A DNA stretch of 64,000 nucleotides from Trueperaceae bacterium. Its GTDB lineage: Bacteria > Deinococcota > Deinococci > Deinococcales > Trueperaceae. The notes beneath the pieces were generated by a model. It was not told the origin of the DNA. It did not search any database and saw only the letters and a list, made by a program, of their open reading frames with translations. The DNA lies in assembly GCA_036381035.1 (NCBI GenBank), contig DASVDQ010000089.1, positions 1-64,000 of the forward strand, written 5' to 3'. The position numbers were made by a program, and so were the translations under genes. This document shows, piece by piece, positions 40,941 to 51,822 of this stretch; the first letter of the stretch is position 1, and each line of letters begins with the position of its first letter.

Positions 40941-42101
40941 TCAGCCCAGCGGCCCCCGCGGCTGCACGAGGCGCTCGAACTCGCGCTCCTCCTCGATCCC
41001 CAGCCCGCCGCGCTGCTGCGTGACCATGAGCCGGAACTCGTGCGGGGAGGTGGCCGTGAACGTCGCGTCCTCCAGCGTGATGCGCCCCTGCAGGTAGAGC
41101 TCGACCAGGTGCTGGTCGAACGTCTGCATCCCGCGCAGGTTGTCCTGCATGAGCGCCTCCTTGATCAGGGGCGTCTTCTCCTCGTCCTTGATGTAGTCGC
41201 GGATCAGGGGCGTGTTCACCAGCACCTCGACCGCCAGCGCGCGCCCGGGACCGTCGGCGCGCGGCAGCAGGCGCTGGCTGAGGATGCCGAGGAGCGAGTC
41301 GGCGAGCAGGATGCGGATCTGGTCGCGCTCGTGCGGCGGGAAGAAGTCGATGATGCGGTTGACGGTGCGTATCGCGTCGAGCGTGTGCAGCGTGCTGAAG
41401 ACGAGGTGGCCGGTCTGGGCCGCGGACAGCGCGGCCTCGACGGTCTCCTTGTCGCGCATCTCGCCGACCATGATCACGTCGGGGTCCTGGCGCATCGCGT
41501 ACTTCAGCGCCCCCACGAAGTCGGACGTGTCCAGGCCGATCTCGCGCTGCACGACGAGGCTCTTCTGGTTGCGGTGGAGGATCTCGATGGGGTCCTCGAT
41601 CGTGATGACGTTCTTCGCGAAGCGGCGGTTGATGAAGTCGATCATCGCCGCCAGCGTCGTCGTCTTGCCCGACCCGGTGGGGCCGGTGACGAGCACGAGG
41701 CCGCGCGGCTGGCTCGCCAGCTCGGTGACGACGGCGTTGGGGAGGCCGAGCGCCTCGAAGCTGGGGATCGCGTCGCGGATCACGCGCATGACGATGCCCA
41801 CCGAACCGCGCTGCCTGAGCACGTTGCAGCGGAAGCGGGCGATGTTGGGGATGTTGAAGGCGAAGTCGATCTCGTGCCTGTGCCTGAACAGGTCGCGCTG
41901 CGACTCGGTCATCATGGCCAGCGCGATCTGCTCGGTCTGCTCCGGCGTGAGCGGTGGCACCCCCTCGTAGGGCTGCAGCTCGCCGTCGATGCGCGTGTGC
42001 GGCGGCGCTCCCGCCTGCAGGTGGATGTCGGATGCGCCGCGCGCGACCATGGTCTTCAGCAGGTCGGCGATGCGCACGCCGCGTGAGGGTGCGTCACTCA
42101 T
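40941..42101 (-). CDS. pilT: Type IV pilus retraction ATPase PilT
   Basis: Hexameric ATPase powering pilus retraction for twitching and DNA uptake. 386 residues: N-terminal PAS-like domain with GASDIHLQAGAPP, Walker A GPTGSGKTTT (about 134-143), Asp box ITIEDPIE, Walker B DPDVIMVGEMRD and His box LVFSTLHT. The C-terminal segment TPLIKEALMQDN stands where PilT has AIRNLIRE, so retraction specificity is likely but PilU-like activity is possible. No other pilus gene is nearby. A minus-strand TAGACT lies 9 nt before the ATG. Confidence 0.93.
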   Translation of the reverse strand: MSDAPSRGVRIADLLKTMVARGASDIHLQAGAPPHTRIDGELQPYEGVPPLTPEQTEQIALAMMTESQRDLFRHRHEIDFAFNIPNIARFRCNVLRQRGSVGIVMRVIRDAIPSFEALGLPNAVVTELASQPRGLVLVTGPTGSGKTTTLAAMIDFINRRFAKNVITIEDPIEILHRNQKSLVVQREIGLDTSDFVGALKYAMRQDPDVIMVGEMRDKETVEAALSAAQTGHLVFSTLHTLDAIRTVNRIIDFFPPHERDQIRILLADSLLGILSQRLLPRADGPGRALAVEVLVNTPLIRDYIKDEEKTPLIKEALMQDNLRGMQTFDQHLVELYLQGRITLEDATFTATSPHEFRLMVTQQRGGLGIEEEREFERLVQPRGPLG

Positions 42102-42154
42102 CGTGCGGCCAGTCTAGGGAACGCGCGGTCACGGCGTTGTGACATTCCGCGGGC

Positions 42155-42231
42155 GGCGCCGGGGCGCCTGGGGCCCGCCGTGCGCCGCGCCCCGGCGCAG
42201 CGGAGACCGGCGGGAACCGCGCCCCGGCGCC
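42155..42231 (-). terminator. Triple GC repeat downstream of the amino-acid ABC operon
   Basis: Between the last ABC gene and pilT: GGCGCCGGGGCGC (42155-42167) is complementary to both GCGCCCCGGCGC (42187-42198) and GCGCCCCGGCGCC (42219-42231). Only one pairing can form at a time. Likely a terminator for the ABC operon. Confidence 0.55.
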
Positions 42232-42242
42232 TCCGAGCCTGA

Positions 42243-43025
42243 CTAGAGGATCTTCGAGAGGAACGCGCGCGTCCTCTGCTCGCGCGGGTTCTGGAAGAAG
42301 TGCTCGGGCGTGCCGACCTCGACGATCTGGCCGGCGTCCATGAACACGACGCGGTCGCCGACCTCGCGAGCGAAGCCCATCTCGTGCGTCACGACGATCA
42401 TCGTCATGCCCTCCTTGGCCAGCGCGACCATGACGTCGAGGACCTCGCCGATCACCTCGGGGTCCAGCGCCGAGGTGGGCTCGTCGAACAGCATCACCTT
42501 CGGCCCCATCGTCAGGGACCGTGCGATGGCGACGCGCTGCTGCTGGCCGCCCGAGAGCTGGCCGGGGTACTTGCGGGCCTGCTCGGGGATGCCCACCTTC
42601 TCGAGGTAGAACATCGCCCGCTCCTCGGCCTCGCTCCTCTTCCACTTGCGGACCCTGATGGGCGCGAGCGTGATGTTCTCGAGCACCGTGAGGTGCGGGA
42701 AGAGGTTGAACTGCTGGAACACCATGCCGGTCTCGCGGCGGATGCGGTCGATGGCCCTGACGTCGTCGGTGAGCTCGACCCCGTCGACGACGATGCGGCC
42801 CTCCTGGTGGTCCTCGAGCCTGTTGATACAGCGGATCAGCGTCGACTTCCCGGAGCCGGACGGCCCGATGACCACCACGACCTCGCCCTTGTTCACCGAC
42901 ATGTTGATGTCGCGCAGGACGTGGAAGTCACCGAACCACTTGTTGAGGCCCTCGATCTCGATGATCCTCTCGCCCCCAGGCGGGGCGTCGGCCCTGACGA
43001 CGTTGCTGGCGACGGCGTCGCTCAT
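42243..43025 (-). CDS. aapP: Polar amino-acid ABC transporter ATPase (AapP/GlnQ)
   Basis: ATPase subunit energising amino-acid uptake. 260 residues with Walker [10 protein letters not shown] (about 54-62), Q-loop [16 protein letters not shown], signature [15 protein letters not shown] and Walker [15 protein letters not shown]. The first 20 residues are a family-typical extension. Last gene of the operon binding protein - permease Q - permease M - ATPase. GAGAGGAA precedes the ATG by 4-5 nt. Confidence 0.95.
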   Translation of the reverse strand: MSDAVASNVVRADAPPGGERIIEIEGLNKWFGDFHVLRDINMSVNKGEVVVVIGPSGSGKSTLIRCINRLEDHQEGRIVVDGVELTDDVRAIDRIRRETGMVFQQFNLFPHLTVLENITLAPIRVRKWKRSEAEERAMFYLEKVGIPEQARKYPGQLSGGQQQRVAIARSLTMGPKVMLFDEPTSALDPEVIGEVLDVMVALAKEGMTMIVVTHEMGFAREVGDRVVFMDAGQIVEVGTPEHFFQNPREQRTRAFLSKIL

Positions 43026-43077
43026 GTGCTTCCTCTCTCGGGACGCGCGCGGCGTCCCCGCGGCGCGGGCGACCGGC

Positions 43078-44292
43078 TCACCTGACGCCCACGCCCAGCT
43101 GGGTCTCGAGCTGCCGCGAGGCCGCGCTCATGCGGTAGGCGAAGAACCAGTAGACGACGGCCAGGAACAGCGACAGCTCCAGGCGGATGCCGCCCGGCAC
43201 GAGCAGCGAGGCCGGCTGGTTCGCGACCACGTCGGCGACGTTGAAGAAGTCGAACAGGCCGACGATGAACACCAGCGACGTGTCCTTGAACAGGCCGATC
43301 GCCTGACCGACGATCGCCGGTATCACCGCCCGCAGCGCCTGCGGCAGGACGATGAGGAGCGTCGTCTGCCAGCCGGAGAGCCCCAGCGCCCGCGCCGCCT
43401 CGACCTGGCCGCGCGGCACCGCCTGCAGCCCGCCGCGCACGTTCTCGGCCATGTAGGCGGCGCTGAAGAGCGTGACGGCGACCATCGACCGCGCGAGGGC
43501 GCTGATGCTGTCCGGGTCCGAGAGCCCCAGGAGCAGCGGCACGAGGAGCGAGGCGATGAACAGCCAGGTGATGAGCGGCGCGCCGCGCACGACCTCGATG
43601 AACGCGGTGCAGGCGACCTTGATGACGGGGAGGTCGCTGCGTCGGCCCAGCGCCAGCAGGATGCCGAGCGGGAAGCTGACGACGATGCCCACCACCGACA
43701 GCACCAGGGTGAGCAGGAAGCCGCCCCACAGGCGCGTGCTCACGCGCACGAGCGGGCCGTCCTCGAAGACGCCGTAGAGGAGCAGGAAGGCGACGACGAC
43801 CGACGCCCCCCACAGCCAGGGGAGGAGGCGCCGCACGCTGGGGACCACGGTCCCGAGGCCGAGGCCCGCCATGCCGGCCAGCGCCACGGCCAGCCAGCCG
43901 AAGCGCACCGACGGCCAGAAGACCAGGCCGACGACGGCGAGCGCGCCGGCGGCGTACATGAACCACCTGAACACGCCCCTGACGATCAGGCTCTCGTACT
44001 TGTCGCCCGCGGCGCCGATGCCGAGCAGGAACATGACGAGGGCGACCATCGTGAAGGGGCGCCACAGCAGATGGGTCGGGAACCGGTAGACGGCGAAGAG
44101 CTTGAGGTTGTTCCAGACCTGCTCCCAGTGCGCCCCGGTGAAGACCCAGGTCAGGAGGGAGTAGAGGGCCCACACGAGCAGGGCGCCCCCGACGAGCGTC
44201 ACGATCGTGTCGGCGATCCCGCCGAACAGGTTCCGGCGGGCCCAGGCCACGGGACCCGTCTGCCTGATGGGGGGCTTCCTGGCCTCGATCAC
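43078..44292 (-). CDS. aapM: Amino-acid ABC transporter permease (AapM-like)
   Basis: Permease of the HAAT/PAAT class, 404 residues. An N-terminal extension has several helices (about 27-175), as in AapM, followed by the core with [13 protein letters not shown] and the EAA coupling loop [27 protein letters not shown] (in two parts) and [17 protein letters not shown]. It forms a heterodimer with AapQ. Separated by 5 nt from the upstream aapQ gene. Confidence 0.93.
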   Translation of the reverse strand: MIEARKPPIRQTGPVAWARRNLFGGIADTIVTLVGGALLVWALYSLLTWVFTGAHWEQVWNNLKLFAVYRFPTHLLWRPFTMVALVMFLLGIGAAGDKYESLIVRGVFRWFMYAAGALAVVGLVFWPSVRFGWLAVALAGMAGLGLGTVVPSVRRLLPWLWGASVVVAFLLLYGVFEDGPLVRVSTRLWGGFLLTLVLSVVGIVVSFPLGILLALGRRSDLPVIKVACTAFIEVVRGAPLITWLFIASLLVPLLLGLSDPDSISALARSMVAVTLFSAAYMAENVRGGLQAVPRGQVEAARALGLSGWQTTLLIVLPQALRAVIPAIVGQAIGLFKDTSLVFIVGLFDFFNVADVVANQPASLLVPGGIRLELSLFLAVVYWFFAYRMSAASRQLETQLGVGVR

Positions 44293-44297
44293 CTAGC

Positions 44298-46127
44298 TCA
44301 CCTCTCCACCAGCGCCATGCGGGCGTTGACGATGTTCAGGACCAGGGCGAAGAGCAGGCTGATGGTCAGGTAGGCGGCGATGATCATCAGCGTGACGGGC
44401 ACCGTCGCCCCGGTCTGGTTCGCGATGATGATGCTGATCGCGAACAGCTCCGAGTAGGCGGCCAGCGGCGCCAGTGAGCTGTTCTTGGTGAGGTTGAGGA
44501 ACTGGCTGATGAGCGGCGGGAGGATCACCCGCATGGCCTGCGGGAAGATCACGAAGCGGAAGGCCTGGGAGTCGGAGAGCCCCAGCGCCTTGGCGGCCTC
44601 GCGCTGCCCGTTCGGCACCGCCAGCAGGCCCGCCCGCACGATCTCAGCGATGAACGAGGCGGTGTAGACGACCAGGGCGATGAGCAGCGCCAGGTAGTTC
44701 GTCGACAGCCTGACGCCGCCGTCGTAGTTCGAGATCGGGATCGTGGGCTTCGACCACACGAGCGGGCGGCTCGTCTGGATCGTGAACTCCGCCTGCAGCG
44801 GCTCCTCCTCGTCCTCGCCTCCGCCCGCGGCCGCGGGCGGCGCGAAGAGCTGCGCCGGCGAGACGTTCGCCCCCCGGGACTCGCTGGCCGCGAAGGTCGT
44901 GGCGAACCGCGGGATCCGGGCCTCGCCGTTGCGGTTGGCGACCAGGGTGCGCTCGAAGCCGGTGAAGCTGAGCCTGACGGCGGCGCTGAAGCCGCGGGGC
45001 GAGGGCGCGTCCGGGTCGAGCTCCTCCCCCTGGTCCCAGGCGCCGTCGCCGTCTCGGTCGCGGTAGACGACGCCGCGCGACGGGAACTGGAAGAAGTGGA
45101 TGGCGAGGTCGCTCTCCGCCGCCGCCTCCGGGTCGGCGAAGGTCACCTCCACCTCCTCGAACTCGGACTCCTGGAACGGCGGGAAGTAGAACCGGCCGTA
45201 CACGTAGCGGCGCGACTCGACGAGGTTCTGCGTCTGCACCTCGAGCCCGCCCTCGGCGACGCGCGCAGTGACGGCCGCGAACGGGATGAAGGGCTCGAGG
45301 AACTGCTTGACGCCGTCGCCGTTGAGGTCGCGGAAGACGGTGACGACGCCAGAGGTCTCGCGGAACGCCGTGGCCGCGCCCGACGGCAAGGACCCCTTGC
45401 CGACCAGGAGGTAGCCGGCCACCGCGACGACGAGCGCCGCGAGCAGGCCAGGGCCGAACGCGTTGCCGGGGCGGTCGGCGAGCCTGAGCTGGCGCCGCCT
45501 GAGCCACCAGACCGCGGCGCCAATGGCCACGGCGGCCACCAGGTACGGCACCCAGGCCCCGAAGTGGTAGCTGGGGTATGGCCAGGGGAGCGCCACGCCC
45601 TGGTTGCTGAAGAGCGCGCCGCCGGGGAGCCTGACGGCGTTGAGGATCCGCGGCGGCAGCGGCGTGAGGAAGGCCGTGTACCAGAAGATGATCTGCACCG
45701 CCAGCGGCGTGTTCCGCAGCGTCTCGACGTAGACGGTCGCGAAGCCGCGCATGAGGAAGTTGCGCGACAGGCGCATCACGCCGATGACGACGCCGAGCAC
45801 CGTCGCGAACGCGACGCCGACGAGGGCGACCTTGAGCGTGTTGAGCACGCCGATGAGGAACGCCCGCCCGTAGCTGTTCTCCCCCGTGTAGCGGATAGGC
45901 GTCTCGGCGAGCGGGATGCCGGCGCGCTGGTCGAGGAAGCCGAAGTCGCTCGGCAGGTTCGCGCTCCGCAGCGCGGTCGTGACGTTGTGGTAGACCACGT
46001 ACGCCGCCGCCACCAGGACGACGGCGAACACGACCTGCGCCAGCACGCCGATCGTCCTGACGTTCCTGTAGAAGGGGATCCTCTGCTGGGACCCGAGTGC
46101 GGTGCGTTGGATCGTCTCTGCGCTCAT
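44298..46127 (-). CDS. aapQ: Amino-acid ABC transporter permease (AapQ-like) with EF-hand insert
   Basis: 609 residues, about 200 longer than usual AapQ. Core motifs are normal: YVETLRNTPLAVQIIFWYTAF (in parts; about 132-152), the EAA loop AGLLAVPNGQREAAKALGLS (about 499-518) and LTKNSSLAPLAAYSEL. Between a membrane helix at about 226-243 and the next core helix at about 476 lies an insert of some 215 residues on the extracytoplasmic side. It holds two perfect 12-residue EF-hand loops, DLNGDGVKQFLE (267-278) and DRDGDGAWDQGE (357-368), each followed by beta-rich sequence, resembling Ca-binding SdrD/Cna B-type domains. The insert is in frame and uses the same codon bias as the core. Confidence 0.92.
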   Translation of the reverse strand: MSAETIQRTALGSQQRIPFYRNVRTIGVLAQVVFAVVLVAAAYVVYHNVTTALRSANLPSDFGFLDQRAGIPLAETPIRYTGENSYGRAFLIGVLNTLKVALVGVAFATVLGVVIGVMRLSRNFLMRGFATVYVETLRNTPLAVQIIFWYTAFLTPLPPRILNAVRLPGGALFSNQGVALPWPYPSYHFGAWVPYLVAAVAIGAAVWWLRRRQLRLADRPGNAFGPGLLAALVVAVAGYLLVGKGSLPSGAATAFRETSGVVTVFRDLNGDGVKQFLEPFIPFAAVTARVAEGGLEVQTQNLVESRRYVYGRFYFPPFQESEFEEVEVTFADPEAAAESDLAIHFFQFPSRGVVYRDRDGDGAWDQGEELDPDAPSPRGFSAAVRLSFTGFERTLVANRNGEARIPRFATTFAASESRGANVSPAQLFAPPAAAGGGEDEEEPLQAEFTIQTSRPLVWSKPTIPISNYDGGVRLSTNYLALLIALVVYTASFIAEIVRAGLLAVPNGQREAAKALGLSDSQAFRFVIFPQAMRVILPPLISQFLNLTKNSSLAPLAAYSELFAISIIIANQTGATVPVTLMIIAAYLTISLLFALVLNIVNARMALVER

Positions 46128-46218
46128 CCGTTGCCCTCAAGATGCGCGGGGCGCGGGTCAGATACGTGGGAGGACCTCACTCCAGATAGCTGTAGCCAGC
46201 GCGCGGCAGGGACGAGCC

Positions 46219-46249
46219 AGGGGGTGGTCGCCTGGCGGCGCCACCCCCT
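46219..46249 (-). terminator. Hairpin between aapJ and aapQ
   Basis: AGGGGGTGG(T)CGCC-TGGC-GGCGCCACCCCCT, a 13-bp stem with one bulge, 28 nt downstream of aapJ within the operon. Such intergenic hairpins commonly act as partial terminators or 3' stabilisers that raise binding-protein over permease expression. Confidence 0.65.
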
Positions 46250-46276
46250 GAGCAGGTCCCCACCTTCGGTCACGTC

Positions 46277-47290
46277 CTACCGGAAGGGCGGGGCGAACAG
46301 CAGACCACCCTCGGTGTAGAGCGAGTTGAGGCCGCGCGGGATGTCGAACGGGGTGTCGGGGCCGAGGTTCCTGTTGTAGATCTCCTCGTAGTTGCCGACC
46401 TGGCGGATCGCCTGGAGCATGCCGTCGGCCGGGATGCCGAAGTCGGAGACGTTTGTGCCCTCGACGCCGAGCATGCGCCGCACGTCGGGGATCGTCGTGG
46501 TGGCGGCGACCTCCTCGACGTTGTCGGCGGTGATGCCGTACTCCTCCGCCGTGAACAGCGCGAAGACTACCCACTTGACGACGTCGAAGAGGCGCTGCTC
46601 GCCGTTGAGTACGGCCGGGCCGAGCGGCTCCTTCGAGATCGTCGCGTCGAGGATCACGTGATCGGCGGGGTTCTGCAGCGTGATGAGGCGGCTGGCCAGG
46701 CCCGACTTGTCGGTCGTCCAGGCGTCGCAGGCGCCCTGGTCGTAGGCCGCGGTGAGCTGGTCGGCGTTCTCGTAGATCACGGGCTCGAAGCTGATGTTGA
46801 GGGCGCCGAGCACGTCGTTGAGGTTCAGCTCCGTGGTGGTGCCTGACTGTACGCAGATCCGGCGGCCCTCGAGGTCCTGCAGGGTCGTGATGCCGGAGTC
46901 GCGGCGCGCCATGAAGCCCTGGCCGTCGTAGAAGGTCGTGGGGGCGAACTCGAGGCCGACGCTGGTGTCGCGCGAGCTGGTCCACGTGGTGTTGCGGATC
47001 AGCACGTCGACCTCGCCGGTCTGCACGGCCGTGAAGCGCTCCTGGGCCGAGAGGGCGCGGAACTGGACGGCGTTGGCGTCGCCGAGGATCGCGGCGGCGA
47101 TGGCGCGGCAGAAGTCGACGTCGAAGCCCTCGAACTCGCCCTGGGCGTTGATCGTGCCGAAGCCGGGGAGCTGGTCGTTGACGCCGCAGACGAGGTTGCC
47201 GCGGGCGATGATGTCGTCGAGCTTGTCGGCGTAGGCGGCACCGCCGAAGACGAGAGCCGCCACTAGGATGGTGAATACGAGTCTGCGCAT
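46277..47290 (-). CDS. aapJ: Periplasmic amino-acid-binding protein (AapJ/BztA type)
   Basis: Captures polar L-amino acids for the importer. 337 residues with signal peptide (about 1-21, ending GGAAYAD). The family pattern is clear: IIARGNLVCGVNDQLPGFGT, FEGFDVDFCRAIAAAI, the substrate-contact stretch LIRNTTWTSSRDTSVGLEF and ICVQSGTTTELNL. ATG 47290 is chosen because the signal peptide starts there and AGAAGGGA lies 8 nt upstream; an earlier in-frame start (47350) would overlap the promoter. Confidence 0.94.
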   Translation of the reverse strand: MRRLVFTILVAALVFGGAAYADKLDDIIARGNLVCGVNDQLPGFGTINAQGEFEGFDVDFCRAIAAAILGDANAVQFRALSAQERFTAVQTGEVDVLIRNTTWTSSRDTSVGLEFAPTTFYDGQGFMARRDSGITTLQDLEGRRICVQSGTTTELNLNDVLGALNISFEPVIYENADQLTAAYDQGACDAWTTDKSGLASRLITLQNPADHVILDATISKEPLGPAVLNGEQRLFDVVKWVVFALFTAEEYGITADNVEEVAATTTIPDVRRMLGVEGTNVSDFGIPADGMLQAIRQVGNYEEIYNRNLGPDTPFDIPRGLNSLYTEGGLLFAPPFR

Positions 47291-47348
47291 CCGTGGTCCC
47301 TTCTTTCCGAGAGGAAGCTTGCAGCCTTCAGGTTGTCTGGCCGCCCGC

Positions 47349-47378
47349 ACTATAACCGCGCTCTCACGAAGTTGTAAA
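47349..47378 (-). promoter_or_regulatory. Promoter of the aapJQMP operon
   Basis: Minus strand: TTTACA (47373-47378), 18-bp spacer, TATAGT (47349-47354). Predicted transcription starts near 47342, giving a leader of about 50 nt with a Shine-Dalgarno. Confidence 0.75.
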
Positions 47379-47573
47379 GGAAACGCCGGTCTAGACGCGG
47401 TTCTTGCCCCTGCATGAGAGCGCCCCGGCCGCTGGGCGGCCGGGGCGCCGGGTCTCGTCGGGCTGGGAGCCCTGGCGGGGAGGTCCTGCGAGGCCGTCGG
47501 ACCGCCGGCTCGGGATGCCCCTCGGAAGGGCGTCGGTCTCCGGCCGGCGGCTCCGGCGGGCCGGTCGAGGACC
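47379..47573. other. Intergenic region between the aap promoter and atpD
   Basis: About 195 bases between the aapJ promoter and the end of the V-ATPase operon. It holds the long terminator hairpin at 47420-47448 and GC-rich filler; no gene seen. Confidence 0.5.
47420..47448 (-). terminator. Terminator of the V-ATPase operon
   Basis: GCGCCCCGGCCGC-TGG-GCGGCCGGGGCGC, a perfect 13-bp stem with a 3-nt loop, 126 nt beyond the atpD stop. No T-run follows. Confidence 0.6.
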
Positions 47574-48245
47574 TCAGGCGGACGGCGCGGCCGCGGCGGA
47601 CGCCTCCGCCTGCTTCTCCGCCTCCTCCTTGGCCTCGAGCTTGGCCTTGATGCGCTTGAGGACCGTGGTCTCCTCCAGCGCGCGCTGGTCGAGGACGCTG
47701 CGGATGTACCTGATCTCGTAGTTGATGCCGGGGATCACGAGCTGCTCGAGCGCGTTGACCCGGCGGTTCGTCTTCTTGATCTCCTCGCCTATGCGCCGCA
47801 GGCGCGTCTCCGTGGCCGCCACGTTGATGATGGCCTCGACGAGCTTGCGGAACTGCGAGGCCGCCTCGAGCGTCGTGGCGCCCGCCCCGACCGGCGAGAA
47901 GGGCAGCTTGTCGTCGAACCTCGGCGCCTGCACCTGCGGGACCTTGACCCCGAAGATGTTCTCCATCCTCAGCTCGACCTCGACCTGCTGCGACTCGGCC
48001 AGAGCCAGGCTGGAGACGTTCTCCGGCCCGTCCCAGGCGTTGGCGAGGAACAGCGCGAAGTAGGCCTCGCGGCTCGCCTGGGCTAGCTGCCGGCGCGCCT
48101 CCAGGGAGGACCGCACCAGGGCGAAGAACTCGCCGACCAGCGCGTCGCGCTTGCGCTTGAGGAGGTCCGCCCCGCGCACGGCCAGCTTGACCTGGTCGCG
48201 CCGCTGCAGGAGGTTCGAGCGGGTGGGGGCGATGCTCTCGGCCAC
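47574..48245 (-). CDS. atpD: V-type ATPase subunit D
   Basis: Central rotor-stalk subunit of the V/A-type ATPase. 223 residues, typical. N-terminus IAPTRSNLLQRRDQVKLAVRGADLLKRKRDALV is the family hallmark (shown in parts), with long N- and C-terminal helices forming the coiled-coil axle; the C-terminus is Ala/Lys/Glu-rich. Last gene of the operon, 12 nt after atpB. Confidence 0.96.
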   Translation of the reverse strand: MAESIAPTRSNLLQRRDQVKLAVRGADLLKRKRDALVGEFFALVRSSLEARRQLAQASREAYFALFLANAWDGPENVSSLALAESQQVEVELRMENIFGVKVPQVQAPRFDDKLPFSPVGAGATTLEAASQFRKLVEAIINVAATETRLRRIGEEIKKTNRRVNALEQLVIPGINYEIRYIRSVLDQRALEETTVLKRIKAKLEAKEEAEKQAEASAAAAPSA

Positions 48246-48257
48246 GTCAGCCTCCGA

Positions 48258-49682
48258 TCAGAGCCGGTCCTGCTTCGCCGCGCCCCAGAGCTCGTCCATC
48301 TTGGCGCCGTAGTACTTGTCGATCTGGTCGTTCGAGAGCCTGGTGAGCTCGCTCTTGGGCAGCATCGAGAGGATCGACCACGCGATGGTCAGGGAGTCCT
48401 CGATCGACCTGTTCTCCGAGCCCTGGTTGATGAAGCGCTTCTCGAACTCGTCGGCGAACTTCAGGTAGAGCTTGTCGGTCTCGGACAGCGCGTCCTCGCC
48501 CGTGATGGCCACGAGGCGCCGCAGGTCGAGGCCGTTGGCGTACGCGGCCTGGAGCTGGTCGGACACGTTCTTGTGGTCCTTGCGGGTCTTGCCCTCGCCG
48601 ATGCCGTTGTTCATGAGGCGCGAGAGCGACGGGCCCGGGTTGATGGGCGGGTAGATGCCCTTGTTGTGCAGCGCGCGCGCCATGTAGATCTGACCCTCGG
48701 TGATGTAGCCCGTGAGGTCGGGGATCGGGTGCGTCACGTCGTCGTCGGGCATCGACAGGATCGGGATCTGCGTGACCGAGCCCGGCAGGCCCTCCACCAC
48801 GCCGGCGCGCTCGTAGATGCTCGCCAGGTCCGTGTACATGTAGCCGGGGTAGCCGCGGCGTCCGGGGATCTCCTCGCGGGCGCCGCCGATCTCGCGCAGC
48901 GCCTCGCAGTAGTTCGTCATGTCGGTGAGGATGACCAGCACGTGGAAGCCGTGCTCGAACGCCAGGTACTCGGCGGCGGTCAGCGCCATCCGCGGCGTGA
49001 GGAGGCGCTCGACGGCGGGGTCGTCGGCCTTGTTGAGGAACAGCACCGACCGCGCCAGCGCGCCCGTGCGCTCGAACTCCTGCGTGAAGAACGTCAGCTC
49101 GCGTTGGGTGACGCCCATCGCCGCGAACACGACGGCGAACTCGCTGTCCTCGCCGATGACCGTCGCCTGGCGGGCGATCTGCGCGGCGAGCTCGTTCGCG
49201 GGCAGGCCGGAGCCGGAGAAGATCGGCAGCTTCTGGCCGCGCACCAGGCTGATCAGCGTGTCGATCGTGCTGATGCCGGTCTGGATGAACTCCTCTGGCT
49301 TGCGGCGCGACACGGGGTTGATCGGCGCCCCGCTGATGGGCAGGCGCTTGTCGGCGACGACCGGCGGGAGGCCGTCGATCGGGTTGCCGGAGCCGTCGAA
49401 GCGGCGGCCGATCATCTCGCGGGCCACGCCGAGCCGCGCGACGTTCTCGACGAGGCTGACCGTGGTGCTCGAGAGGTCGATGCCCGAGGTCTCCTCGAAG
49501 ACCTGCAGCACCGTGTACTCCTTCGAGACCTCGATGACCTGGCCGCCGCGCTCGCGTCCCTGCCCGTCGACGATGCGGACGATCGCGTTGTAGCTCAGGT
49601 CCGGCGCGTTCTGGAGGTACAGCAGGGGGCCAGAGACGTAGCTGACCTCCGAGTACTCCTTCTTCAGTAGGTTGCTGCTCAT
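48258..49682 (-). CDS. atpB: V-type ATPase subunit B
   Basis: Non-catalytic nucleotide-site subunit of the A3B3 head. 474 residues. Contains [20 protein letters not shown] where the catalytic subunit has its P-loop, [14 protein letters not shown] and [20 protein letters not shown]. Follows atpA after 66 nt. Confidence 0.97.
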   Translation of the reverse strand: MSSNLLKKEYSEVSYVSGPLLYLQNAPDLSYNAIVRIVDGQGRERGGQVIEVSKEYTVLQVFEETSGIDLSSTTVSLVENVARLGVAREMIGRRFDGSGNPIDGLPPVVADKRLPISGAPINPVSRRKPEEFIQTGISTIDTLISLVRGQKLPIFSGSGLPANELAAQIARQATVIGEDSEFAVVFAAMGVTQRELTFFTQEFERTGALARSVLFLNKADDPAVERLLTPRMALTAAEYLAFEHGFHVLVILTDMTNYCEALREIGGAREEIPGRRGYPGYMYTDLASIYERAGVVEGLPGSVTQIPILSMPDDDVTHPIPDLTGYITEGQIYMARALHNKGIYPPINPGPSLSRLMNNGIGEGKTRKDHKNVSDQLQAAYANGLDLRRLVAITGEDALSETDKLYLKFADEFEKRFINQGSENRSIEDSLTIAWSILSMLPKSELTRLSNDQIDKYYGAKMDELWGAAKQDRL

Positions 49683-49748
49683 CTGTCTCCTAGCTCCTCG
49701 CGGCGGGGCGCGCCTCGAGCTCCTCGCTGAGGTCCGGGGCCACCGCGC

Positions 49749-51488
<1,740 letters not shown>

Positions 51489-51503
51489 TCTCGTTAGCTC
51501 CTG

Positions 51504-51821
51504 TCAGTCAAGCTTGATGTCGAAGCCGATGGCGCTGCGCACCAGGTCCTTCATGTACTGGGTGGCGTCGTCCTTCTCGCCGAAGGCCGCGCCGAGCGAG
51601 GGGACGCTGAGGAGGACCGGCAGGTCGCGGCCGCGCATCGCGCGCTCGGTGGCGCGCACCGGGTCGGGGACGAGGCCCTCGTCGACGGCGACGAGCGCGT
51701 AGTCGTCCGAGCCTATGAGCTCCTCGAGCGCCTGCACGGCGTCGTCCCGCGTGGCCTCGCGCACCTCGACGCCCGCCAGGCGGTAGCCGGTGGCGGTCTC
51801 GGCGTCGGTAAGCACGACCAT
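51504..51821 (-). CDS. atpF: V-type ATPase subunit F
   Basis: Small rotor subunit bound to D that regulates coupling. About 105 residues from ATG 51821: VVLTDAETATGYRLAGVEV at the N-terminus, then LVAVDEGLVPDP and LLSVPSLGAAFGE, as expected. ATG 51821 (AAGG 8 nt upstream) is preferred over GTG 51830, which would overlap atpC and lack a ribosome-binding site. Confidence 0.93.
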   Translation of the reverse strand: MVVLTDAETATGYRLAGVEVREATRDDAVQALEELIGSDDYALVAVDEGLVPDPVRATERAMRGRDLPVLLSVPSLGAAFGEKDDATQYMKDLVRSAIGFDIKLD

Positions 51822-51822
51822 C

